From Arthrobacter sp. MA-N2 (lineage in GTDB: Bacteria; Actinomycetota; Actinomycetes; Actinomycetales; Micrococcaceae), in NCBI RefSeq assembly GCF_000517125.1, contig NZ_KI912155.1:1302107-1360823 (forward strand): 58,717 nucleotides of DNA, given 5' to 3'. Within the stretch, counting starts at the first letter, position 1, and each line of letters starts with the position of its first letter. The translations under genes were made by a program, and so were the position numbers. The notes under the pieces are model-generated. The model had not been told where the DNA came from. It worked only from the letters and a program-made list of their open reading frames with translations, and made no database searches. Shown piece by piece: positions 9,905-17,305 of the stretch.

Positions 9905-10903
9905 GTGATCACCGGCTCCCAGCGGACAGCGCTCGTGCTTGCGGGCGTGTCGCGCGGGACCTGGCATTACCGGTTCAATCCCCGTCCGGCGGTGCAGGAC
10001 CCGATCCACCAGGTTGACCGGGCCTACGAATGCCGGATCAGCTCCGCGCATCAGGAGCGGATCCTGGGGTTCATCCTGGCCGGTTGGGGGAAGGGCAACT
10101 CTGTTGACCATTCCTTCGCCACAGCCTGGGACGACGGCGTGCTGCTCGCTTCCAACCGCACCTGGTGGCGGATCGCGGCAGGGTACGAGGATCAGCTGGC
10201 CCGCCCAACCTTCCCGCGCAAGCGTGGCGGCAAGCGGGGTTCCGCTCAGAAGCCGGTGCTCAAGGCGACCGGACCTTGCCAGGTCTGGTCCTGGGACATC
10301 TCCGACGTCTATTCCAAGTGGCAGGGGAAGGTTTTCAAGGTGTACTCCATCATGGACATCTTCTCCCGGGAGATCGTCGGCTGGCGGGTGGAGGAACGCG
10401 AGTCCGACCACCTCGCCGCGGACATGTTCGAGACAGCCATCGCCCGGCACGGCGCCCCGGACATCGTGCATGCCGATTCAGGCCCGGCCATGAAATCAAA
10501 CCTGCTCCGTGAGACCCTCACCGCCCACGGTGTGGAACTGTCCCATAACCGCCCGTACGTCTCCAACGACAATCCCTTCTCGGAGTCAGGGTTTCGCACG
10601 ATGAAATACCGGCCCGGCTACCCCCGCACCTTTGACGATCTCGAGGCCGCGAGGGAGTACCTCACCGGCTATGTGCACTGGTACAGCACCGATCACAAAC
10701 ACTCCGGCATCGCACTGTTCTCACCCTCACAAGTCCACAACGGCTCGTGGAAAGAACTCTGGGACAAACGAGACAAAGTCCACCAGGACTACTACGAACG
10801 ACACCCAGAAAGATTCCGCCAACGACCCACCACACCGGCCCCCGCCCAACACGTCGGGATCAACCTGCCCGAGACCAAAACACCCCAAAAACTAGCCCAG
10901 TGA
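9905..10903 (+). CDS. IS3-type transposase OrfB (DDE integrase core)
   Basis: 332 aa from GTG 9905; the open frame extends further upstream through AAENSLVLALH, overlapping orfA, which fits a frameshift fusion product. The rve-type catalytic core is complete: first Asp in WSWDISDV, second in VHADSGPAM, and Glu in NPFSESGFRTMKY. It cuts and joins the IS ends. No inactivating change is visible. Confidence 0.85.
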   Translation: MITGSQRTALVLAGVSRGTWHYRFNPRPAVQDPIHQVDRAYECRISSAHQERILGFILAGWGKGNSVDHSFATAWDDGVLLASNRTWWRIAAGYEDQLARPTFPRKRGGKRGSAQKPVLKATGPCQVWSWDISDVYSKWQGKVFKVYSIMDIFSREIVGWRVEERESDHLAADMFETAIARHGAPDIVHADSGPAMKSNLLRETLTAHGVELSHNRPYVSNDNPFSESGFRTMKYRPGYPRTFDDLEAAREYLTGYVHWYSTDHKHSGIALFSPSQVHNGSWKELWDKRDKVHQDYYERHPERFRQRPTTPAPAQHVGINLPETKTPQKLAQ

Positions 10904-10967
10904 CTCCACACAGCTTGACAATTTTCGGCTCGCTCACTTTTGAGTCCAATCGACGGGGACTCCTGGG

Positions 10968-11017
10968 GATTTGTGATGGAGGGTTGGGTGGGGTGGGGGA
11001 GATTTGTGATGGAGGGT
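10968..11017. repeat. Pair of 17-bp direct repeats
   Basis: GATTTGTGATGGAGGGT occurs at 10968-10984 and 11001-11017, just outside the IS and overlapping the end of the neighbouring inhibitor gene. They are separated by a G-rich stretch. Origin unknown. Confidence 0.6.
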
Positions 11018-11388
11018 CAGATGTTTCCCGTGGATCCAGCCACCCCGCCGAGGAGCGCGGCCATGGTGCGCCATCGGGCGATCTCGCAACCGTCCGTCCG
11101 GCTGAAGCGGCTGCTGACCTCCCGTCCGCGGAACCGGCCGGTCACCACGGCCACCTGCGGACCGCCGTATTGCTGGGTGCAAATCCGGTCCGGCCGTGGG
11201 ATCGGAAAGAAGATCTCTTCGCCGAATTGCTCGACGGCGGCAAGCGCCGCGCGGGGGTCCGGAAGGGTTGAGCCCTGGGAGACTTCGCCGCCGGAGCCGA
11301 GCAGGACGAACTCGTGTTCCACGGCGCCGGGTGCCTCCGTCAACGTGACGGTGAGTTCGACGTCGTACTTTCCCTTGTTTGAAGTCAT
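11017..11388 (-). CDS. Subtilisin-inhibitor-like protein without signal peptide
   Basis: 123 aa. The C-terminal half matches the SSI (MEROPS I16) pattern: ICTQQYGGPQ, then VAVVTGRFRG, then FSRTDGCEIARW. Only one pair of the SSI cysteines is present; the other pair, kept in the lipoprotein paralogue at 13780-14301, is replaced by non-cysteine residues. With no signal peptide the protein should be cytosolic, where a disulfide would not be needed. By alignment with SSI the P1 residue would be Gln in C-T-Q-Q. The ATG overlaps the stop of the upstream glycosylase-like gene (ATGA). Inhibitory activity is inferred from family only. Confidence 0.7.
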   Translation of the reverse strand: MTSNKGKYDVELTVTLTEAPGAVEHEFVLLGSGGEVSQGSTLPDPRAALAAVEQFGEEIFFPIPRPDRICTQQYGGPQVAVVTGRFRGREVSSRFSRTDGCEIARWRTMAALLGGVAGSTGNI

Positions 11389-12179
11389 GGTTTTCCTTTG
11401 TGAGACTGGGCCGGCCCAAGGAGCTCCAGCAGCGGCTCCACTTTCTCCAGGACCCTTGCGCGGAGTGCTTGGGCCTCGGCGGCAAATGCCCTCTGATATT
11501 CAACGTACTCGGCTTTGCCTTGCGGTGTCTCGATCCTGATGGCCGGGTAGCCCCATTCTTCAAGATCGTAGGGTGAGGCCTGCATGTCCATGGTCCGGAT
11601 CCGCCAGGACAGTTCGAAGCAGTCCATCACCAGCTCGCTCGGGAGGGCCGGTGCCAGTTTGTATGCCCATTTGTAGAGGTCCATGTTGGCGTGCAGGCAT
11701 CCGGGTTGCTCCATGGTGCGTTGCTTGTCCCGTGTGGGGGTGAGCTCGTTGAGCGGGATGGCGTCCGGGGTGTAGAAACGGAAAGCGTCGAAGTGCGAGC
11801 AGCGGATCCGGTTGTCTTCCACCACGGCGTCCGTGCCTTCGGAGCCGAGCCGCAGCTTGAGGTATTCGTGACGCAGCTCGAACTTGTCCTGGCGGTAGAC
11901 CATGGCCCATTCGTGCAGCCCGAAGCAGCCAAACTGGGCGGGCCGCGCGACGGTGCCCGCGAGGATGATGCCGGCGAAGCGGACGGCCTCGGTGCGGTCG
12001 GCCACGAACTGTCCGCGATCGAAGGTGACTGCGACGGTACCGGCGGTGAGGCCGGCGGCCGCCAGCGCGCCGTCGTCGAGTGCTCGGTAGTACTTCCACC
12101 CGGCCCGTTCTGCCGCCTTGGGGCCGGACAGGACGACGCCGTCTCCGGGGTGCCAGCGCAGCAGCTGGCCGGGCTTCTG

Positions 12180-13626
12180 GGCTCTTCACGGTTCGTGGTG
12201 ATTGTTCTGCCGTGATGGATGTTCATGCCGCTGTTTTGGCGGCACTGCGCAACAGGATACGCGTTTTGTAGTTGCGTGCGTTGGTGAATCCCCGGCCTGT
12301 CCGTTTGATGTGTTTGATGGCTGTGTTGTTGGCTTCTACTTTCGCGGTGGTCGCACCGGTGACAATGAGGACTTCGATTTCTTTCCACCACCGGCAGATC
12401 GTGCGCCAGAGCCGGTTCGTTTCCGGCTGCGCGGCTCGTTCGACCAGTTCCTTCAGGTGGTCTTTCGCCGCGGCCGCGTCGGCAAGAGACCCGGTGGCGA
12501 GCAGCGTCCGGAGCTGTTCTTTGACCAACCACGCAGTCTGCAGCTTCCCGGTGGCGTCGTCGGTGGCGAACACGGTGCTGAGTCTTTTCCGTGCCCGGTC
12601 CGAGAGCGTGTCGGCGCCGCGCAAGAGCAGCCGTCGGTTGGCCCAGACCGGATCGATGGAGCGTCCCCGCCGGCCGTGGACCTGGTGGGTGAGTCGTTGC
12701 CGGACTTCGGTGAGCATGTCGTTGCCGAGCTTGACCAAATGGAACGCGTCGACCGAGATTGCTGTGCGCGGGAGCCACATCCGCAGTGCCTTGCGGAAAG
12801 CCGCTGACGGGTCGATCGCGACGACCTGCACCCCCAGACGCCACTGCAGCGGCCGGGCGAACAGCCAGTCCCCGACGCCCTCACTGTCACGCCCGTCCAC
12901 GATCCCGAGCACTTGTCCGCTGTCCAGATCGACAATAGTCGTCATCCAGGGTTCGTACCGTTTCCAGGCGTTCGTTTCGGGATCCCGGAAGAACCGCACG
13001 GACCGGTAGCGGTGTTCATCGATGCCGAGCATCCGTGGCGCCAGGCCGTCGACATCGGGCAGTGTCAGCGCCGCGGAATCCAGGGCCCGCTGGACCAGCC
13101 ACCATGAGACGCCGAACGATGCGGCCGCTTCCGCGGCGGCCCTTCCGGATCCAATGACGGCGGACACGAGGGCATCGCGAAGCCGGCGGGTGGACCGGGC
13201 GCGGCGCGGCACCTGGGCAGTCTCCTCCGCGAACGTCCGCCGCGGGCACAGATACTCATCGCAGAAGAATCTCCGCTTGGACCAGATCACTTCGACCGGG
13301 CCGGCCACAGGGATGTCACGCAGGCGTTGGGGCCGGCGTGAATGCACGCGGGTACTGATGACGCCACAGCACGGGCACCCGGCCTCGGCCGTGGCTTCGA
13401 CGCGGACCCGCCGCTGCCCGAAAGCGAGGACCTCAGTATCGGTGACGCGGTAGTCGGGCAGATTGAACAGGGCGGTGGCAGCATCGGGGCGCGGGGAAGT
13501 AGGCTCGATCAAGGCTCGTAGCTCCTGACTCTTGATGAATGCGTAGAGAACATCCATCACAGCAGGGCTACGAGCCCTTCAGCTCTCAAGACACGGAATC
13601 CGTTTCACCACGAACCACGGAGAGCC
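12180..13626 (-). mobile_element. ISL3-type insertion sequence, copy 1 (1,447 bp)
   Basis: Complete element with terminal inverted repeats GGCTCTTCACGGTTCGTGG (left, from 12180) and GGCTCTCCGTGGTTCGTGG (right, read inward from 13626). It is flanked by a perfect 8-bp target duplication GGCTTCTG at 12172-12179 and 13627-13634. Length and encoded protein equal those of copy 2 at 54607-56053, so one or both insertions are recent. It disrupts the glycosylase-like gene. Confidence 0.96.
12223..13560 (-). CDS. ISL3-family transposase, copy 1
   Basis: 445 aa from GTG 13560 (ATG at 13557 is equally possible). The N-terminal zinc-binding part (GCPCCGV ... FFCDEYLCPRRTF) precedes a helix-turn-helix (SGRAAAEAAASFGVSWWLVQRAL). 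The DDE core follows, with Asp in GIDEHRYR, Asp in VAIDPSAAF and VDAFHLVKLGNDM, and the C-terminal Glu region VEANNTAIKHIKRTGRGF. Both terminal regions are intact, so the element should be able to move itself. Confidence 0.95.
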   Translation of the reverse strand: MMDVLYAFIKSQELRALIEPTSPRPDAATALFNLPDYRVTDTEVLAFGQRRVRVEATAEAGCPCCGVISTRVHSRRPQRLRDIPVAGPVEVIWSKRRFFCDEYLCPRRTFAEETAQVPRRARSTRRLRDALVSAVIGSGRAAAEAAASFGVSWWLVQRALDSAALTLPDVDGLAPRMLGIDEHRYRSVRFFRDPETNAWKRYEPWMTTIVDLDSGQVLGIVDGRDSEGVGDWLFARPLQWRLGVQVVAIDPSAAFRKALRMWLPRTAISVDAFHLVKLGNDMLTEVRQRLTHQVHGRRGRSIDPVWANRRLLLRGADTLSDRARKRLSTVFATDDATGKLQTAWLVKEQLRTLLATGSLADAAAAKDHLKELVERAAQPETNRLWRTICRWWKEIEVLIVTGATTAKVEANNTAIKHIKRTGRGFTNARNYKTRILLRSAAKTAA

Positions 13627-13779
13627 GGCTTCTGGGTGTAATAGGTGAAGAGGAAATCTTCAACGGGATGCTTCTCGCCAGCGGAGCGGCGGGCAAGGTA
13701 TGGCTTGGCATAGCGCTCGACGCGTTCGTGGTGGGCAGCCTCGAGCGCGAGCCATGTCTCTTGCGGGAGGTGCCTTGGC

Positions 13780-14301
13780 CTAGGCTCCAGCACCGCTCGA
13801 ACCTAGGATGTCGGCGACGGCGGCCCATGCCGCGATTTCGCAACCGTCAGTGAGTTTGTACGAGGATGCGACGCCCACGCCATCCACCGTCCCCGTGACT
13901 GTTGCCGTCTGGGGTCCGCCGTAGCGCTGGTCGCAGACTTGCTCGCTGGGGCGCGGCGGCCGCATGAGGAGCTTGGGGTTCTTCTTCAACGCCGCGCACG
14001 CTGCGGCTGCCGTGGGGTGGTGGCTCTCTGCGGCGGGCACGCCGTTGGTGCAAACGAGCGTGTAGCTTTCTGGCGCCGCCGTGGGGGAAAGCTTGACGAT
14101 GATGGAAAGTTCGGCGTCTCCGCGGCCCGGCGTGCTGGGTGCGCCCGGCAACGGTCCGGTAGGACTGCCCGACGGCGTGGAGGAAGCGCTGCTGCCAGGG
14201 GCCGGACTGCTGGGCGAACCGCCTCCGGGACCCGGCGTGCAGGCAGCGAGCCCGGCGACGGCGAGGACGGCCAGCACTGACCGGACTATTCGCAGGCGCA
14301 T
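13780..14301 (-). CDS. Subtilisin-inhibitor-like lipoprotein
   Basis: 173 aa. The signal sequence ends in a lipobox (VAGLAAC, Cys21), then comes a Ser/Pro/Gly-rich linker of about 45 residues, then an SSI-like domain. Apart from the lipobox Cys there are four cysteines (LVCTNG, AAACAALK, QVCDQRYGG, TDGCEIAAW), matching the two SSI disulfides. By alignment the P1 residue is Gln (C-D-Q-R). The protein would sit on the outer face of the membrane and could protect against the cell's own secreted subtilase; that role is inference. It starts the three-gene operon now broken by the IS, and its end overlaps the glycosylase-like start by 14 nt. Confidence 0.75.
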   Translation of the reverse strand: MRLRIVRSVLAVLAVAGLAACTPGPGGGSPSSPAPGSSASSTPSGSPTGPLPGAPSTPGRGDAELSIIVKLSPTAAPESYTLVCTNGVPAAESHHPTAAAACAALKKNPKLLMRPPRPSEQVCDQRYGGPQTATVTGTVDGVGVASSYKLTDGCEIAAWAAVADILGSSGAGA

Positions 14302-14315
14302 GGGTTCTCCTTGAT

Positions 14316-14819
14316 TTATGCCAGTTTATCGCCCGTGCCGGCAGCCGGGTGCTGGGTGGCCTCGATGAGCCCGGTCATGGCCCGATGTAGTTCTGCCACC
14401 TCGGCCCGCGTGAGGTGGAGTCGCTCCATGATGGTTCCCGGCACAGCCACCGCCTGCTGCCTGAGGGCGGCCCCGGGTTCGGTCAGTGTGATGGCGAGGG
14501 CCCGTTCGTTTCCATGGATGCGATTGCGGGTCACGTAGCCCGCTTCCTCAAGCCGGCGCAGGATAGGCGAGAGGGTCGCCGGCTCGTGCAGGAGAGCTTC
14601 GCTGATGTCCTTGAGTGTCCGCGGGCTGCGTTCCCAAAGGGCCAGCATCACGAGATATTGCGGGTGCGTCAGTCCCATTTTTTCGAGCACCGGCTTATAG
14701 ACACCCACTACGCTCCGCGACGCGACGGTCAGGGCGAAGCACAACTGACGCTCCAGCAATAGCTCGTCGTCACGCTGCGCGGTGGATTCACGTGGGATGG
14801 GTGCGCCTGTGTCGGCCAT
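14316..14819 (-). CDS. OhrR/MarR-family organic peroxide sensor-type regulator
   Basis: 167 aa from ATG 14819 with GGAG upstream (an in-frame ATG at 14831 is less well placed). The N-terminal segment LERQLCFALTVASRSV carries the single peroxide-sensing Cys position of OhrR, followed by GLTHPQYLVMLALWE. The winged helix comes next (LKDISEALLHEPATLSPILRRLEEAGYVTR, wing NERALAITLT). It is divergent from a tiny gene at 14927, with a perfect palindrome at 14867-14889 between them, so autoregulation through that site is likely. No ohr gene is adjacent, which is unusual for this family. Confidence 0.85.
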   Translation of the reverse strand: MADTGAPIPRESTAQRDDELLLERQLCFALTVASRSVVGVYKPVLEKMGLTHPQYLVMLALWERSPRTLKDISEALLHEPATLSPILRRLEEAGYVTRNRIHGNERALAITLTEPGAALRQQAVAVPGTIMERLHLTRAEVAELHRAMTGLIEATQHPAAGTGDKLA

Positions 14820-14866
14820 GGCTTGCTCCATTCTGCGTCGGGCGGTCGGGTACCCGGACGATAGTT

Positions 14867-14889
14867 AGTACACTAATTGTTAGTGTACT
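14867..14889. promoter_or_regulatory. Palindromic operator between ohrR-like gene and 14927 gene
   Basis: AGTACACTAA and TTAGTGTACT form a perfect 10-bp inverted repeat around TTG. It lies 48 bp upstream of the regulator start and 38 bp upstream of the divergent gene, as expected for a MarR/OhrR dimer site controlling both. Confidence 0.8.
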
Positions 14890-14926
14890 CTTAAAGCACA
14901 ACATCCTTTGAGAGAAGGTAGACCAG

Positions 14927-15151
14927 GTGGCCAAAGAGACCATGACCCAGAGATTCATGCGTGCGACCGGCAGGCTGCGGATCATTTTCGGACCGGCCCA
15001 CAGCAGTTCCCTGGACCACGAAATGACCGAGGAAAACCAGCGGCTCCTCAAGCAGCGCCAGGCTGAAGCGCAACAATGGGAGACCATCCGCCGGCCGGAC
15101 GGCAGCACCTATGTGGTCCCCAGGAACCCCGAGGACAAGTCCCTGCGCTAA
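14927..15151 (+). CDS. Small protein of unknown function, paralogue of the 15284 gene
   Basis: 74 aa from GTG 14927 with GAGAAGG upstream. It is hydrophilic and charged, with FMRATGRLRIIFGPAHSSSLDHE near the N-terminus and a C-terminal RPDGSTYVVPRNPE. The motif TxRLRxxFGPA is shared with the next gene, so the two form a small family. Its promoter is overlapped by the palindrome of the divergent OhrR-like regulator, suggesting induction by peroxide or another ligand. No known domain is recognised. Confidence 0.7.
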   Translation: MAKETMTQRFMRATGRLRIIFGPAHSSSLDHEMTEENQRLLKQRQAEAQQWETIRRPDGSTYVVPRNPEDKSLR

Positions 15152-15283
15152 AGGCCTTCAACGGGCCCGGCCGGGGTGGGCCCACGGGTCCTTTTGGGGG
15201 TTCGGGGCGTAAAATTGCCTCACTGGAACCACTCAGGTCCAACCGCACGGCTGGACCTCGCAGCGGGGAAGGAGGTGGGAATT

Positions 15284-15487
15284 GTGGGACATGCACTCGA
15301 TAGCTTTATGAAGGTGACTGATCGACTGCGTTTCTGGTTCGGCCCGGCGACGCGGGGCGACATTGATACGCCTGTAGTCCACAAGCATGACGACTTCGAG
15401 ACGGCGTCGGAGGAGGAGCTCGGGCATTTCGTCGTCGAATCAGATGACCAGGGGCACCATTACGGAATCCGCAAGGAAGGCGCCTAA
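15284..15487 (+). CDS. Small protein of unknown function, paralogue of the 14927 gene
   Basis: 67 aa from GTG 15284, chosen because AAGGAGG lies 8 nt upstream; a longer frame from 15176 has no ribosome site. It contains FMKVTDRLRFWFGPATRGDID, aligned with the 14927 product, then an acidic tail and HHYGIRKEG. It has no signal peptide or membrane segment. It was probably generated by tandem duplication of the neighbour followed by divergence. Confidence 0.65.
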   Translation: MGHALDSFMKVTDRLRFWFGPATRGDIDTPVVHKHDDFETASEEELGHFVVESDDQGHHYGIRKEGA

Positions 15488-15601
15488 GGCCGCGTTGCGT
15501 CAACACCGCCGTAGGGGAGGCCGCTCGTTTCGGCCAGTTAGCTTCCACTGAGCGGGAATATTCCGTTGCGGCGGTCGTGAACCAAGGAGGATGGTTGCAG
15601 C

Positions 15602-16288
15602 ATGACCAAGTTGCTGCCTGCTGCAAACCATTACGGCCAGGATGTCTCGGCCGGCATCGAAGCGGAACCCGACGGTGTTATTCCCTTGGATCCGGGTCTC
15701 GTTGCCGTCTGGGAGCTGGCTGCTCCGTTGTTGCGTGTCCGCAACAACGACGCACACACTTTGTATGCACTGGGTCTCGCTTATGCCTTGCTGGAATCGC
15801 ACCCCGAGGCCGACGCTGCTGTGGTCCTTCCTGCCCTGATGCTGCACGACGTCGGATGGTCTCAGGTGCCGCCGGACGAGGTTCTGGAGGCGATTGCACC
15901 GGGTGGCGGAAGGCCGGACCTTGTCCTCCTCCATGAAAAAGAAGGCGCGCGGCTGGCAGCCGGAATCCTGGCGGCGACAGGCTATGACCCCGCGAAAGTA
16001 CCTGCGATCCTGGCGATCATCGACGGTCACGACTCCCGGCGCGAGGCGCTCTCGATCGAGGACGCAATCGTCAAGGACTCGGACAAGACATGGCGGCTCA
16101 GCCCGCACGGCATCGACACCGTCATGGACTGGTTCGGGCTGGACCGAGGCCGTGCCCTGCGCCTCTGCAGCCAGAGAGTCCTCGGCCACCTCTTCACGAA
16201 GGAAGCGAACACCATAGCCCACGCACTGACCGCACTGGAATCAGTCACGCTGTGGCCGCAGCGGCGAGAGCTCCTGACCGCAGACTAG
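15602..16288 (+). CDS. HD-domain phosphohydrolase, first of two in the cresol cluster
   Basis: 228 aa with a strong AAGGAGG site. HD-superfamily metal ligands are visible: His82-Asp83 in MLHDVGW, His111 in LLHEKEG, and His143-Asp144 in IDGHDSR, with Asp-Ser-Asp further on. It is clearly paralogous to the HD protein at 24246-24983 at the other end of the cluster (same order of HD, HE and DGHD motifs). In the described Corynebacterium 4-cresol pathway a phosphohydrolase (CreD) removes phosphate from 4-hydroxybenzyl phosphate; which of the two here does this is unknown. This copy lies upstream of the IclR gene and may be transcribed separately. Confidence 0.8.
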   Translation: MTKLLPAANHYGQDVSAGIEAEPDGVIPLDPGLVAVWELAAPLLRVRNNDAHTLYALGLAYALLESHPEADAAVVLPALMLHDVGWSQVPPDEVLEAIAPGGGRPDLVLLHEKEGARLAAGILAATGYDPAKVPAILAIIDGHDSRREALSIEDAIVKDSDKTWRLSPHGIDTVMDWFGLDRGRALRLCSQRVLGHLFTKEANTIAHALTALESVTLWPQRRELLTAD

Positions 16289-16356
16289 ACTCTGACCCGG
16301 GTGGCCGGATGCCGGATGCCGGTTGTATTGGGCCCACGCGGACAAAGGAGGTCACG

Positions 16357-17151
16357 ATGGCGGGCGGCAGCCGCGAACCCGGCAGGACGGTGACCTCGAA
16401 GGTTCTGGCCATCCTGGAGGCCTTCGAAAAGTCCCGAGGCGCTCTGAGCCTGACGGACATCGCCGAGAAATCCGGGCTCCCGCTGAGCACGGCGCACCGT
16501 TTGGTCAACGAACTCACCGACTGGGGCTTCCTCTCCCGCGAACCCAACGGCCGTTACCAGCTGGGCATACGGCTCTGGGAGCTTGCCCAGAATACCGGCC
16601 GCCAGCTTCGCGACGCGGCCCGGCCTTACGTCCAGGATCTTTTCTCCCTCACCGGGGAAACCGCCCATCTGGCCGTCCGGGCCGGCTACGAAGTGCTGTA
16701 CATCGACCGCGTCTACGGGTCAAAGCGCGTTCCACGCGCCTCGCGTGTGGGAGGGCGGCTGCCGATGCACGCGACCGCCGTCGGGAAGGTGATCCTCGCT
16801 TTCGAGGAGGACTGGGTCCGCGACGCATACCTCAACCGGCAACTCGACCGGCAAACCGCGCATACCCACGTTGACCCCAGGAAACTGTCCGCTGAACTTA
16901 CGCAGATCCGAGAGCAGGGTTACGCCACCACAGTCGAGGAAGTTCGGCTGGGTTCCTGCTCTATCGCCGTTCCGGTTTTCCACACCGGCAGGATCGGCGC
17001 CGCGATTGGTCTGGTGCTGCCCACCAACCAAGCCGGCACGATGACCCGGCATTTGCCGGTTCTGAAGGGTATCTCCTCGCAGATCGAGCGCGCCACGGCC
17101 CGGATACCGCTGGAGACGCTACTCGGCAGTCACATCGGGGGAACGAGCTGA
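16357..17151 (+). CDS. IclR-family transcriptional regulator of the cresol cluster
   Basis: 264 aa from ATG 16357 with AAAGGAGG directly upstream. The N-terminal winged helix-turn-helix (LSLTDIAEKSGLPLSTAHRL, FLSREPNGRYQLG) is followed by the IclR effector domain (LIDRV-like YIDRVYGSKRV, LPMHATAVGKVILA, and IAVPVFHTGRIGAAIGL). It stands just before the P450 gene in the same direction. A TTCCG/CGGAA dyad in the gap (17191-17207) is a candidate target. The aromatic substrate or a pathway intermediate is the likely ligand; this corresponds to CreR by position and family. Confidence 0.88.
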   Translation: MAGGSREPGRTVTSKVLAILEAFEKSRGALSLTDIAEKSGLPLSTAHRLVNELTDWGFLSREPNGRYQLGIRLWELAQNTGRQLRDAARPYVQDLFSLTGETAHLAVRAGYEVLYIDRVYGSKRVPRASRVGGRLPMHATAVGKVILAFEEDWVRDAYLNRQLDRQTAHTHVDPRKLSAELTQIREQGYATTVEEVRLGSCSIAVPVFHTGRIGAAIGLVLPTNQAGTMTRHLPVLKGISSQIERATARIPLETLLGSHIGGTS

Positions 17152-17190
17152 GGGTGATCCCCGCGCAGCAAAGGGCGGTTGCTTAACCGA

Positions 17191-17207
17191 CTTCCGTCCA
17201 GCGGAAG
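17191..17207. promoter_or_regulatory. Candidate IclR operator upstream of the P450 operon
   Basis: CTTCCG-TCCAG-CGGAAG is a perfect 6-bp dyad with a 5-nt centre, in the 154-bp gap between the regulator and the P450 gene. TTCCG/CGGAA arms are common in IclR sites. Confidence 0.5.
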
Positions 17208-17305
17208 CAATCCCTGCCTTATCGCGGTGATGGGGGCCACACTGGTGAATAAGAACCCGCGGCATGCAGTGGCGCTGCCGGCGGGACCGAAACCAAGGAG
17301 CCCAG

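Larger units (their letters stand above)
9418..10919 (+). mobile_element. IS3-type insertion sequence, complete, about 1.5 kb
   Basis: Two overlapping-frame transposase genes lie between imperfect terminal inverted repeats. The left end begins GTCAAGCTGGTTGTGAGTCA at 9418; the right end, read inward from 10919, is GTCAAGCTGTGTGGAGTCAC. A clear target duplication is not visible. The orfA/orfB arrangement with a -1 frame relation is the IS3 plan. It separates the subtilase from the protease-inhibitor operon. Confidence 0.75.
11385..13793 (-). pseudogene. 3-methyladenine-DNA-glycosylase-like gene split by an ISL3-type IS
   Basis: The gene is in two pieces: the 5' part at 13793-13627 and the 3' part at 12179-11385. 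Removing the IS and one copy of the 8-bp duplication (GGCTTCTG) restores one 318-codon frame (317 aa) in which TYYTQKP runs directly into GQLLRW. The start overlaps the end of the inhibitor-like lipoprotein gene and the stop overlaps the next inhibitor-like gene, so it was the middle of a three-gene operon. Related actinobacterial proteins are, to my knowledge, annotated as 3-methyladenine DNA glycosylase, but I see no helix-hairpin-helix motif, so the function is uncertain. A product could start from the ATG at 12005 (206 aa) but would lack the first third. Confidence 0.8.
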
